Notes: generated by a model not told the origin, from the letters alone. A stretch of 64,000 bases of DNA from Allium sativum (GCA_030737875.1 CM060910.1:71742501-71806500); one strand, 5' to 3'. Counted from the stretch's first letter, positions 34,729 to 47,150 are shown. A program made the numbers and translations.

Positions 34729-36348
34729 AGTAACATCCTTAAGATTTTGGAACAATTTAAAATTATTTTTAATATAATTTTAAGGAAAAATGCGTCAGAA
34801 TTTAAAATTTTGATTTTTAAGTCATCGCATAGCACTTAAAAAGTGAAATTTTGATAGGAAGCTCAGAATTAGAAGAGATAAATTTTTTTGGATTCATAAT
34901 GACTAATCATTGTTGTGTTCCAAAATGTGCATCGAATGGAGTTAGCGTGTGGTCGTGCGGGGCAGACACATTTGCTAATAAACTGACGTTCAATTTACAA
35001 AGGAACATCATTGAGGCGATCTCAGAGTTCGATTCCGTTTTTTATGGATTCATATCGTCAAATATGGTTAAATCTAAAAGGCCATAATTTTTGAAGTTAG
35101 CATTTGGGCGTTCAAGAAGAAAATGTAAGCTAAAATCGCATTTATTGAGCATTATTTGAGCCTGTTTGAGAAATTAAATGGAAGGCCAAACGAACTCGGA
35201 ATTCAACGAAACCTGGTTCGTTGGATTCGTATTGGCGTGTATTATTTTGTATCAAAAATTTGGAGCTAACCGAGATTGTTTCAGTCGGACAGAAGAGGAG
35301 ATAAATTCCTACATAAATCTTTTTTCTTCCATTCTCTCCTCACTTCGCTTCATTTCTTTTTCCTCCTTCTGTCTTAAAAATCATGGCCTCCTTCCATGAC
35401 CTAACCTTAGCTCCTCCTTCCTCCTCCCCTCCCTCTACCCACCAGCCTCCTACCCCCTCCCCTACCCCATGTCGGCCTCTCCCCGCTCCTCTGTGCAAGA
35501 CAACCCCCCTCATTCCTCTTCTTCCTCCAAGCTCTAGCACCCCTCTTTCACTCAAAACTTCAATTTCCTTCCTCCTAAACCTTGCTACACCTTCCTACTA
35601 CCTTCTCATAGCCTCATATAATCTCTAAACTCTCCAACACCTCATAGATTCGCTGCAATAAATTCGGACAACGGAGACATAGGGTTTGAGACACCCCATT
35701 TGTGTCTAAATTCATCTCCATCAAGCGTTGGAGAGCATTGGAGAAAAGCTAGAGCACCGCGGACCTTCGGATAGCCGCATTGGAGCTTGGAGTAGTCGCA
35801 TTCCTCCTCATTTAAAGATTTGGTGGAGTGGAACTCGCTGTGAGAAATTTTATCTCACTTTAGAAAAGGGTAGAAATATTTTTTGTAAGTTAAAAATGTA
35901 ATTTTTAACTAGTACATGAAATGTAAATATTTTTAGTAAGCTAAAAATGTGATTTTTAACTAGTACATGACATGTAAATATTTTTAGTAAGTTAAAAATG
36001 TAATTTTTGACTAACGTATGACATGAAATAAATTTTAGTTAGTTAAAAATGTGATTTTTAACTAATGTGTACGATGTAGCTTACACGCACAAGATGTAAA
36101 TAAAAACTATATCGATAATATGAGTTTGTAACTAGAATGAATAAAACCAACCATGAAGTAAAATGATAATGAAATTTATTAAGATGTTGGGTAAGCTATG
36201 AACGATGTAAAAACATTATTTTTAATCGTTATGCAAGTTGAAGTATTGGATTGGGTAGTTGGTGATTAAAAATATTTAATCATGTTTGTTGATATTCATT
36301 ACTACATATATGCATATATATATATATATATGTATGTATGTATATATA

Positions 36349-36385
<37 letters not shown>

Positions 36386-39092
36386 TCTTGTTAGTTCAAC
36401 ACTTGTACTATTCACAAATCATTTGCATTAGAAGTGTTGTATGGATATATGACACTCGCATGACATACAACGTGAATGGACACTTAGAGCGCCTTAAATG
36501 GCATTGGATGTTGAGTACTTACTTATTTATGATTTTTGTGCGTGCTTTGGATGCGAGTGATGGACTCTGGATTAATTAAACATCACCATAGAATTGGAAG
36601 CAGGTGTTTGACTATACTACATAAGCATAGCTGGACGTACCCATATAAGCATGTAGCTACTTGATGCTTATATGATGTGAACCGTATTGTATTCATTTAT
36701 TTGATGCTATATGACGAGAACAATGACTGGAGGCCAGGTATACTGCATATTGATCTGATGTGATAGAAGACATGATATGGACTAAACTGAACTAATAAAT
36801 AAATTTGCAAGATTAATAATAAACCCTACACAGGTCAGGAGGTGACAAAAATATACACGTCACTCTTGCGTAGTTACGGTACATAAGGGATTGGGTAATT
36901 AAATTGTACACATCGCATGGTAGCGATGTGTAAGGCACGATGGTTGTTCACATGATTTTTAATTCCCACACGGGCATTGTGATGATTTATTTTTAAACAT
37001 CTCTCAGTGTACACATGTTGCATGGATATACTGTGATTTATTGGAGTCTTTATTTGGCCATATGTGATTTTTTTGGGCACTCTGTACAAAGGAGGTTATG
37101 GCGAAATTTTCCGAAAATTTAAGGCGTTAGCCAAATATTTAATGAATTAAATAGTTTGGAAGCCGTCGAACGAATTATATTTATATACGTTAACTATAAA
37201 TTAAATTAAATGAATCGCGCAGTGGTAATTCGTGTTTCTGACTCGTAATTTTAAACGAGTATATCGGAAGATCCGATTATCGGATTTTCTTGAAAATAGA
37301 ACCGCTGGATTCATTTCTGAAAGATCTTTCCATCGATAATATGTTAAGATCCAATGATTATAACTTGAGAAATGTTCAATTCAAGTTTGAATAAAAGCAG
37401 CGCCAAAACCAATAACGGTCTTTAATTGAAGATTATTAATACCGATTATTTTTATATTAATAAAAATAGAGAAAAGTTATGTTAAATCATAATAAATGAT
37501 TCGAAAAAGTTAGAAGCAAAGAAAGATTAGAACCAAATATACCTTGTTGTGGATTTTCATTATTATTGATTGATTTTTTGGATTGTGCTCGATCAGTTTA
37601 TGAGCAAGTATGCTTTTACATTTAGCATTGGGTTGGGTAGAAAATATTTGTATGCTAACACTTTGTGATTTATTTCCTGATTTGACTATGAGGTGTTTAG
37701 CGATGTTGTTTGGTTCATTTCAAATTTAATGTATGATTTTTGAAATGAGATTTTGTTAAGTGAAAAAAAAGTATGTTCCCAATTTTGGACAGGAAAAGTT
37801 TTATAAAAATATTTTATAAAACAGAAAGGATTTCGAGGGCTAAACCCGATGTTTTCGAAATGATATTAGAAATGGATTACGTGTTTGACATTGTAGTTCA
37901 TCACATAACTGATTAGTTGCTACTGATGATATATTTGTTTGGTGGTGGAGAATTTATTATCTTGCTTAACACCCTTCTTTTAGACGTACGAGCTCAAAGG
38001 TTATATTATTAATAGTGACCGATCATATGTGTGAATTGCTGATGTGAAGTACTATAGTTTGAAAGTAATTGTGATAACTATGTTGTGAATTGATTTTTCC
38101 TACTTCGGGATATAAAAATGATTTAGTATGTGGTTAAAGATTCGGGTAACCCTGACGACTAAAAGTTTGGGGGTTATGGGCAGTGTAAGTCTTCCCCGAG
38201 TGCGTGGGAGATGCATCGTCAGTGTAAGTCTTCCCCGAGGGTGTGGGAGGTGCACATATATATCGAGTGAATAAGGAACCAACCCTTGGCCTTGTTGATG
38301 GGAGAAACCTCCTGAGGTTTGGTTGTATACTGTTTGTATGCATTGTGATATTTTGGAATTCATATTTCCAAAGATTTTGATTTGAGATCCCGAAGTGAGA
38401 TCTATTTTGCTATGAAAGCTAGATATGTATTTCAAATGATTTGAAACAACAAATCGGGAATAATGTCCAAAGCAATAATTTCTGTAAAGATAATTAAATT
38501 TGGAAATTTTTTAATTTGGGGATTAAACCTAAATGGGTAGATTGAGGAATTGCGCGTTGTCTGATGCATGGTAGATCCATATGTCTATTATTTATAGTAG
38601 TTGTATGTACACTGGCAGTCTAGTGGATAAAACTTGTTCCGTGTCATACGGCGTGGTCCCATGATATGCCTTATTTTATATAAGTTAAATATAACTGTTA
38701 AAGTTTCTCATACCAGTCCTATGACTGGCTCGTAGTTTGTTTTTCCCTTGCAAACTCGGATGCCCATAGTTTACACAGGGGCGGTCGAGTAGTTTGTTTT
38801 GCAGATTATTTCATTGAGAAGGATGCTAGATCAAAGCATAAAGCTGTATCCAAAACATTGATAGTCTTCCGCTGTGCATTGTATTACATTTATTGTAAAT
38901 TTATCTTCCGCTGTATAATTTTCGATGTACTCTGATATTTTATACTCTGATGTAACATTTATATGATGTTAATAAAGGTCTTTTGTATTTGTCCTGATGT
39001 GTTGTATGCCCAAAGTTTACGAACCGAGGATTTCCGACTTTCGGATTAGGCCTTACGGCTGGTTCGAAGGAAGGGGAAATCAGGTTGTTACA
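34729..39092 (+). repeat. Element B 5' LTR
   Basis: Contains three spaced GAATTCGA-type motifs (34861, 35015, 35198) and a ~53-bp tandem array at 35870-36080 (about four units with GTTAAAAATGTGATTTTTAACTA). It also has AT/GT microsatellites (36312-36385), a doubled GTGTAAGTCTTCCCCGAG unit (38181-38255) and TTAATAAAGG near 38970. The GAACCTCCT-type pyrimidine tract (35390-35580) creates a spurious Ser/Pro-rich frame. Confidence 0.92.
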
Positions 39093-39095
39093 AAT

Positions 39096-39107
39096 TGGTA
39101 TCAGAGC
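39096..39107 (+). other. Element B primer-binding site (initiator Met tRNA)
   Basis: TGGTATCAGAGC lies three bases after the 5' LTR end, complementary to the initiator methionine tRNA 3' end. It confirms plus orientation. Confidence 0.93.
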
Positions 39108-39370
39108 TTTGGTTAACTTCAAATCTTTGGGGTACAACACAGTAGAACCGAACAAAAGAATTCAACAGAGATAGGATTAGTAGTATCCTAGAATGAGTAA
39201 CTCATTATAGATAGGGTTAGTAATCCCCTAGAATGAGTCAAGAGTATTACATATATGAGAGAGCATATTCATAATAAGAAATAAATTTTCAAAGTAAATT
39301 TTTGAAAGGCTACGTTTTAAGTAATTAACTTGTTTACGTCTTCCTTCCTTTTCGAGGACGAAAAGTTTCT
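39108..39370 (+). other. Element B minimal internal region
   Basis: Only about 0.26 kb separates PBS and polypurine tract. It contains a ~40-bp direct repeat (units from AGATAGGATTAGTAG at 39169 and AGATAGGGTTAGTAA at 39209) and a TTTTCGAGGACGAAAAG motif near 39349. That motif is characteristic of the end of many plant chromovirus interiors. No coding sequence is present. Confidence 0.9.
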
Positions 39371-39380
39371 AGTGGGGGAG
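39371..39380 (+). other. Element B polypurine tract
   Basis: AGTGGGGGAG directly precedes the 3' LTR start. Confidence 0.88.
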
Positions 39381-41041
39381 AGTAACATCCCTGAGATTTT
39401 GGAACAAATCTAAAATTATTTTTAATATAATTTTAAGGAAAAATGCGTCAGAATTTAAGATTTTGATTTTTAAGTCATCGCGTAGTCCTTAAAACTGAAA
39501 TTTTAATAGGAAGCTTAGAATTCGACGAGATAATTTTTGTATTCATAATGACAAATCATTGTTGAGTTCCAAAATGCGCGTTGGACGGAGTTAACATGTA
39601 GCTGTGCAGGGCAGACATATTTGATAATAAACTGACGTTCAATTTACAAAGGAACATTATTAAGACGATCTCAGAATTCGATCCCCTTTTTTTGGGGATT
39701 CGTATCGTCAAATAATGGTTAAATCTAAAAGGCAATAATTTTTGGAGTTAGCGTTTGGGCGTAGAAGAAGAAAAGGAATGCTAAAATCGCATTTATTGAG
39801 CATTATTTGAGCCTATTTGAGAAATTAAATGGAAGGCCAAACGAACTCGGAATTCGATGAAACTCGGTCCATTGGATTCGTATTCGCGTGTATTATTTTG
39901 TATCAGAAATTTGGAGCAAACCGAGATCGTTTGCAGTCGGAGAGAAGAGGAGATAAATTCCTACATAAATCTCTTTTCTTCCATTCTCTCCTCACTTCTC
40001 TTCATTTCTTTTTCCTCCTTCCTTCTTCAAAATCATGACCTCCTTCCATGACCTAGCCCTAGCTCCTTCCTCTCCCTCCACCTAGCCGCCGCCTACTCCT
40101 TCCCCTCCCCTACCCCACATCAGCCTCTCCCCTCCCCCTTTTGCACAAGACAACACCCTCCTCCCTCTTCTTCCTCCAAGCACTAGCACCCCTCTTTCAC
40201 CCAAAAGCTTCAATTTCCTTCCTCCTAAACCTTGCTACACCTTCCTACTACGTTCTCATAGCCTCATATCATCTCTAAACTCTCCAACACCTCATAAATT
40301 CATTGCAATAAATCAGAACAACAGAGATATAAAGTTTGAGACACTCCGTTTGTGTCCAAATTCAACTCCATCAAGCGTTGGGGAGCATTGGAGAAAAGCT
40401 AGAGCACCACGGACCTTAGGATAGCCGCATTGGAGCTTGGAGTAGATGCGTTCCTCCGCATTTAAAGATTTGGTAGAGTGGAACTCGCGGTGAGAAATTT
40501 TATCTTACTTTAGAATGAGGTAGAAATATTTTTAGTAAGTTAAAAATGTAATTTTTAACTAGTGCATGACATGTAAATATTTTTAGTAAGCTAAAATTTG
40601 ATTTTTAACTAGTACATAACATGTAAATATTTTTAGTAAGTTAAAAATGTGATTTTTAACTAGTACATGACATGAAAATATTTCTAGTAAGTTAAAAATG
40701 TGATTTTTTAACTAGCGTATGACGTGTAATAAATTTTAGTTAGTTAAAAATGTGATTTTTAACTAATGCGTGTGATGTGGCTTACATGCACGAGATGTAA
40801 ATAAAAACTATATCGATATTATGAGATTGTAACTAGAATGAATAAAATTAACCACGGAGTAAAATGATAATGAGATTTATTAAGATGTTGGGTAAGCGAT
40901 GAACGATGTAAAAACATTATTTTTAATCGTTATGCAAGTTGAAATATTGGATTGAGTAGTTGGTGATTAAAAATATTTAATCATGTTTGTTAATATTCAT
41001 TACTGCATACATGCATGCGTGCATGCATATATCTATATATA

Positions 41042-41091
<50 letters not shown>

Positions 41092-43772
41092 AGTCAGTTC
41101 AACACTTGAACTATTCACAAATCATTTGCATTAGAAGCATTGTATGGATATGTGACACTCGCATGACATACAATGCGGATGGACACTTGGGGCGCCTTAA
41201 ATGGCATTGGATGTTGAGTACTTATTTATGTTTTTTGTTCGTGCTTTGGATGCGAATGATGAACTCTAGATTAATTAAACATCACCATAGAATAGGAAAC
41301 ATGTGTTTGACTATATTACATAAGCATAGCTGGACATACCCATATAAGCATGTAGCTGCTTGATGCTTATATGATGTGAACCGTTTTGTATTCATTTATT
41401 TGATGCTATACGACGAGAACAATGACTGGAGGCCAGGTATACAACATATTGATCAGATCTGATAGAAGACATGATATGGACTAAATTGAACTAATAAATA
41501 AATTTGCAGGATTAATAGTGAACCCTACACAGGTCAGGAAGTGACAAAATATACACATCACGCTTGCGTAGTTACGGTACATGAGGATTGGATAATTAAA
41601 TTGCATGCATCACATGGGAGCGATGTGTAAGACACAATGGTTGTTCACATGATTTTTAATTCCCACACGGGCATTGAGATGATTTATTTTTAAACATCTC
41701 TCAGTGTACACATGTTGCATGGATATACTGTGATTTATTGGAGTCTTTTTTGGCCAATTGTGATTTTTCTGAGCACTCTGTACAAAGGAGGTTACAGCGA
41801 AATTTTCCGAAAATTTAAGGCGTTAGCCAAATATTTAATGAATTAAACAATATGGAAGCCGTCGAATGAATTATATAAATGTACGTTAAATATAAATTAA
41901 ACGAATCGCAGAGCGGTAATTTGCGTTTCTGACTTGTAATTTTAAATCAGTATATCGGAAGATCTGACCATCGGATTTTCCTAAAATTAGAACCGTGGGT
42001 TCATTTCGGAAAGATCTTTACATCGATAATAAATATGTTAAGATCCAACGGTTAAATTTTGAGAAATGTTAAATTCAAGTTTGAATAAAAGCAGCGCTAA
42101 AACCAGTAACGGCCTGTAATTGAATATTATTAATATGGATTATTTTTATATTAATTAAAATAGAAAAAATTTATGTTAAATCATAATAAATAATTCGAAA
42201 GAGTTAGAACCAAATATACCTGGTTGTGGATATTCATTATTATTGATTGATTTTTCGGATTGTGCTCGACCAGTTTATGAGCAAGTATGCTTTTACATTT
42301 AGAATTGGGTTGGGTTGGAAAATATTTTCTGCTAACACTTCGTGATTTATTTCCTGATTTGACTATGAGGTGTTTAGCGATGTTGTTTGGTTCATTTCAA
42401 ATTTAATGAATGATTTTGAAATGAGATTTTCTTAAGTGAAAAGAAAAATATGTTCCCGATTTTGGATAGGGAAAGTTTTATAAAAATATTTTATAAAATA
42501 AAAAGGATTTCGAGGGCTAAACCCGATGTTTTCGAAATGATTTAGAAATGGATTACGTATTTGACGTTGTAGTTCATCACATAACTGATTAGTTGCTACT
42601 GATGATATATCTGTTTGGTGACGGAGAATTTATTCTCTTGCGTAACACTCTTCTTTGAGACGTACGAGTTCAAAGGTTATATGATTAATAATGACTGATC
42701 ATATGTGTGAATTGCTGATGTGAACTACTATAGTTTGAAAGTACTTGTGATTACTATGTTGTGAAATGATTTTTTTTCCTTCTTCCGGATATAAAAATGA
42801 TTTACTATGTGGCTAAAGATTCGGGTAACCCTGACGACCAAAAGTATGGGGGTTATGGGCGGTGTAAGTCTTCCCCGAGTGTGTGGGAGGTGCAACGTAA
42901 GTGTAAGTCTTCCCCTGGGGCGTGGGAGGTGCACATATACATATCGAGTGACTAAGGAAATGACCCTTGGCCTTGTTGATGGGAAAAACCTCCCAAGGTT
43001 TGGTTGCATACTATTTGTATGCATTATGATATTTTGGAATTCATATTTTCAAAGATTTTGATTTGACATCCCGTAGTGATCTACTTTGCTATGAAAGATA
43101 GATATGTATTTCAAATGATTTGAAATAACAAATCGGGAATAAAGTCCAAAGGAATAATTCTGTAAAGATAATTGGATTTGGAGAAATCTTAGTTTGGGGA
43201 TTAAACCTAAATGGGTAGATTGAGGAATTGCATGTTGTCTGATGCATGGTAGATCTGTAAGTCTATTATTTATGGTAGTTGTATGTACACTTATGGTCTA
43301 GTGGAGAAAACTCGTTCCGTGCTATACGGCGTGGTCCCGTGATATGCCTTATTTTATATAAGTTAAATATAACTATTTAAGTTTCTCATACCGGTCCCAT
43401 GACTGACTCATAGTTTGTTTTTTTTCTTTCAAACTCGTGTGCCCATATTTTACACACGGGCAGTCGAGTAGTTTGTTTTGTAGATTATTTCATTGAGCAG
43501 GATGATGGATCGAAGCGTAAAGCTGTGTCCAGAGCATTGATAGTCTCTCGTTGTGCATTGTATTATATTTATTGTAAATTTATTTTCCGCTGTATAATTT
43601 TCGATGTACTCTGATATTTTGTACTTTGATGTAACGTTTATATGATGTTAATAAAGGTCTTCTGTGTTTTTTCTGATGTGTTGTGCACCCAAAGTTAACG
43701 ATCTGAGGATTTCCGACTTTCGGATCGGGCCTTACGGCTGATTCGAAGGACGAGGAAATTTGGGTTGTTACA
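39381..43772 (+). repeat. Element B 3' LTR
   Basis: Aligns throughout with the 5' LTR. Differences include about one more ~53-bp unit (array 40510-40775), a longer TA microsatellite (41036-41090), and many substitutions. Ends TTGTTACA at 43772. Confidence 0.92.
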
Positions 43773-43777
43773 CCAAG

Positions 43778-44395
43778 TCCAATGATTAAAGTGTTGGTGA
43801 AGATGATGCCGAAAGGATCCTCTATAAGCAAAAGGTAGGTTGGTATTTGTAGGGGAATTAGGCAGTTTGAAATTAGAGGCTCGCTTGCACTATGATCTTG
43901 GAGATAGCTCGAAGACAAGCCAATCGCACCCGAATCAAATTTATTACTTGATACTATGTTGAGAAGATGACTCGATGTCGAGTTAGGGCTCTCCAGGAAA
44001 AGTTTACTTTTCTATTTGCTTTTCCTTTCAGTCTTTTTTTTTTAAGTTTCTCTTGTTCCCTTTCAATCATCTTTGAGTTGATCCTTGTGATCATCATGTT
44101 TGCTGCTTTCTTCTTGTCACTCTTTGGAAATGGTCATTCGAACTTTGTTAAAACCACTTGATGTTAGGTCATACAGCGTTAGTACGAAATCGGGGAAGTT
44201 AAAAAGGTGGTTTGATAACTCGAGGTTAAGTTATGATAACTTAGAGCCGATTTACTTAACCAATTTTTCACTTGTCTCTTTGAAGATCCATTCCTTAGTC
44301 CTTCTAATCTTTCTTCCAAGTTTGAATAATTCTGTTTTCATTTTGATCTTCTAAGTCTAGTTGGAACCTACTTTGCCTCAAAAGCAGGTTAACAC
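43778..44395 (-). repeat. Element E right LTR, part right of element B
   Basis: Homologous to 29416-30057; ends GGTTAACA at 44395, where similarity to the left LTR stops. Confidence 0.72.
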
Positions 44396-44545
44396 AACTA
44401 TTACTAATGGTTAAAGATATTAATTTGATTTTTATTTGTTAGATCATATTTTTGAATGATAACAAATTCTAATAATACTTGTTGAGAAGCGTTCTGAATT
44501 TGTAAAGAAAAATTATTTATTATATCATATTCTTAAGTGAACTAG
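44396..44545. repeat. Copy 2 of the ~210-bp tandem repeat (first part)
   Basis: ATTACTAATGGTTAAAGATA, TTTTTATTTGTTAGATCATA and GAAGCGTTCTGAATTTGTAA match copies 1 and 3. The unit breaks off near GTGAACTAGAATG and appears to resume at about 50171, on the far side of the insertion that carries element D. Confidence 0.6.
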
Positions 44546-45467
44546 AATGAAGTGAAAGCGGCATCAATAAGGACTTAAGCATCGTCTTACCGCCACCCTC
44601 CGTAACCTCAATCTCTCTTCTATTGATCGCTTCTTCTTTTCTCTTCTCTTTTCGACTCCTTCGCTCTCACTAAGCTTTCTTTATTGTTGTTTCTTCAATC
44701 TACTTGCTCTTTTACCGACCCTAGGATCACTGCTTAGATTTAATTTTTTTTAGATTTGATTTTTCCTTGGTCGTTTTTGTGCAACTTGATTCTGTCATCT
44801 CCTTTGTCTCTTACTTAGGTAAGTTGTTATCTTTTTTCGACTTGAACGTTGGTTGCTGTCTTCTGACCATGTTTGCAAACTCCCTTCTGACTTATTGCCC
44901 AAGTTACCTTGCCTTCCCTTTGCTATGAACCTCTAATCGGATTCCAGGCTTGACCATTGGTCCAAAGGTACGGGATCTTCTCGATTGCTAGACATTTTCG
45001 ATTATCTCTTTTATGTTTGTGGCTCTTGTTTTGAATTTATCTTGGTTGATCTATTTAGGGTGCTTGTTTGGTTGCTATGATACTGGTTTTTGGGTTGGAA
45101 GTTGGTCCTTGTTCTTTTCTTTGACCTGTGTGATTTGTGCTACTTATACTCGGTTGCAAAGCACCTTATATTTTCTTCTTTTGCTTTTCTACTATCCTGC
45201 GTCTTACTGCCTCGGTGATTGCGTGTAACGGGGGCAGTTTTGTTTGGTGGTAGTTTGTTGTTTGGGTATTGAACTTTCGATGTGCAGTGGCTTTTAAACT
45301 GTAGTGTATGATGTTTTGCGTAGTTATTATCCAGTTAGGGCATTCCCAACCCCGGGTGGGGTTGGGAGCCAACTGGCCCCCAATAGGAGGTCAGTTGGAG
45401 GCGAGGGGGTTGCTTTGGCAATCCCCGAGGTTGCCAGAGAAACTATTCGGTTGCCTGACAACATTTG

Positions 45468-45560
45468 CCTTAGCCGGCTAAGGTAGTGGCCACGGTCAAT
45501 AGTTGACCGCGACACCTAGTTGACTTTTATAAAGTCGGTTAATTAACCGGCTTCTATAGA
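45468..45560. repeat. Left subterminal palindromes of element D
   Basis: CCTTAGCCGGCTAAGG (45468-45483) is a perfect 16-bp palindrome. CGGTCAATAGTTGACCG (45493-45509) is a hairpin. CGGTTAATTAACCG (45536-45549) is a perfect 14-bp palindrome. Subterminal repeats are plausible transposase-binding sites. Confidence 0.8.
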
Positions 45561-45860
45561 CGGTTAAGGGTTACTCTCATGTCTGCTATATTCGTGTTTT
45601 TATTTCTTTGACCCATCTTCGTATTTATAATTCTATTACGCTATATACGTGATTGCTATTCCAATGTGTTATATTCTTGATTTTTTTTGAGTTATTAATA
45701 CTTGCATCATCTACTTATTAATCGGTGTTGATATTAATCATGCATAACAAAGTTCAAATTTTCAAATTCAAATTTCATTAACTTCCAATACGATTCAAGA
45801 ACATACAAACATGATTTAATAACAGAAAATTAAAAAAACAACTTTGCTTTAAGATTACGA

Positions 45861-47150
45861 TTAACTTCCAACATGATTCCAGTAATGCTCCACCAGATTT
45901 TCTCTAAGTTCAAGATGAGCATGCGGATCTTTGACATCTTCAATTTTTAACATGTACTCAGCAAACGTATTGGGGTCTTTGTACGGTTTTTTCTGGAATG
46001 CAACAGCAATACCAGGATAGTTTTGAAGTTGAAGTTCATATCCACCACATTCTTCTTCGATGATCATATTGTGTAAAATTATACAATAATACATGATGTA
46101 AGCTAACACTACAGGGTCGTGGCAGTGTGATTCCTTCCTTAATATACGAAATATGCCTTGAAACACTCCAAAAGCGCATTCAACATCTTTTCTCAAACTT
46201 TCTTGTTGTTTTGTGAATAGAGCTTGTTTAGCATTATTAGGTCTTTTATAAGCTTGAACGAGCGTTTTCCACTTTGGATAAATGCCATCCACCAAGTAAT
46301 AACGCGTTCTACACCTCCTAATTTGAAGTTGCAAGGAGGTGCTATGTCGTTGTATAAGTCGTTGAATAAGTAAGACTGTCGCAGCACGTTAATGTTGTTT
46401 AGGGAATCAAGTGCCACAAAAAACGCATGCCAAATGTACAAGTCAAAAGATGCAACAGCTTCCAATAACACAATCGACTTCTTGAAGTGCCCCGAGTAAT
46501 GGCCCTATAATGCAAAAGGACAATTTTTCCATCTCCAATGCATACAGTTTAAACTGCCTAACATACCTAGAAATCCACATTGTTCTCCCATCACCAATAA
46601 TCGTTGAATATCACGTGGGGTTGGGGTCCCTAGATATTCCTCACCAAACTGAAGAACAATGATCTTGCAAAATTCTTTCATGCTTAAGATAGCGGTTGAG
46701 TACCCTATCCTTATTTTTTCGTCTATTGAATCTCCCGACACACCGTATGATAGCATCCGTAGCGTTGCCGTAGCCTTTTGTAGTGGAGAAAGTCCAAATT
46801 GTTTGATTGCATTTAAACTGTGAGTAAAAAAGACATTTGTTTCCGTTAATTTGTCGAGAACCCTATTAAACACTTCCTTGGACATGTGAAACCTCTTTCT
46901 GAAATCCGCTGGCCCATATACCGAAATTTCCACAAAGTAGTCTTGAAATAATTGGTTGTGAGCAGCAGAGTAATCTCTTGCATATCGAATATCTCGCCTT
47001 CCGAAAACACTACCCCTTGGGTCGAATGATTGCTTTCTTCATATTCGATATCCATTAACTCAAGCATTTGCGTAGAAATAACATTATGTTTTTCAATTTG
47101 AGTTCGAATGAACTCATCAGAAGAGGAAGAAGAAGATGAAGATCTACATC
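45861..47150 (-). pseudogene. PIF/Harbinger transposase (DDE nuclease) relic
   Basis: The order on the minus strand is an acidic/serine start with '...SDEFIRTQIEKHN' (~47135), 'YGPADFRKRF', 'GLSPLQKATATLRMLSYG', 'LGMLGSLNCMHWRWKNCPFA' (46575-46507), 'NFKLGGVERV', 'YYLVDGIYPKW' (~46290) and 'RKDVECAFGVFQGIFRIL' (~46170). It ends 'EHYWNHVGS' at 45861. This matches the plant transposase family of PIF/Harbinger. The first catalytic Asp of 'GSLDCMHW' is Asn; the second (VDG) and the Glu (DVE) remain. A frameshift near 47015, a stop replacing Gln at about 46506 and a shift near 46300 break the frame, so it is inactive. Confidence 0.9.

Larger units (their letters stand above)
34729..43772 (+). mobile_element. 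Element B: LTR retrotransposon with 4.4-kb LTRs and only 288 bp between them
   Basis: The LTRs are 34729-39092 (4364 bp) and 39381-43772 (4392 bp). Both start AGTAACATCC and end GTTGTTACA. CCAAG flanks the element (34724-34728, 43773-43777), so it inserted as one unit. The interior has an initiator-Met PBS at 39096-39107 and a polypurine tract at 39371-39380, but no room for any gene. LTR divergence is visibly greater than in C, so B is older. Its U3/R regions share blocks with A and C. Confidence 0.95.
13168..44395 (-). mobile_element. Element E: old gag-only gypsy element, split by four later insertions
   Basis: The left LTR is 13168-13423 plus 29416-30057 (898 bp without A). The right LTR is 34465-34728 plus 43778-44395 (882 bp without B). 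The LTRs begin TGTTAACCC (plus strand) and end GTTAACA, and are clearly homologous but strongly diverged. In transcription orientation (minus) the 5' LTR is on the right, followed by a PBS-like stretch read from 34464 downwards (TTTTGGTGCTTTAGCTGAG). The internal region 30058-34464 holds only a gag relic and non-coding repeats; no pol was found. This fits LTR elements carrying gag alone. Flanking 5-mers CAGAT and CAACT agree at three positions and may be a decayed duplication. Confidence 0.75.

Noticed and set aside
35383..35628. Ser/Pro-rich frame in the B LTR
   Set aside because: It comes from a CTCC-rich tract, is not preserved in the other LTR, and looks like low complexity.
34729..43772. 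Two independent solo LTRs instead of one element B
   Set aside because: The 288-bp spacer starts with a PBS and ends with a polypurine tract, and only the outer ends carry CCAAG.
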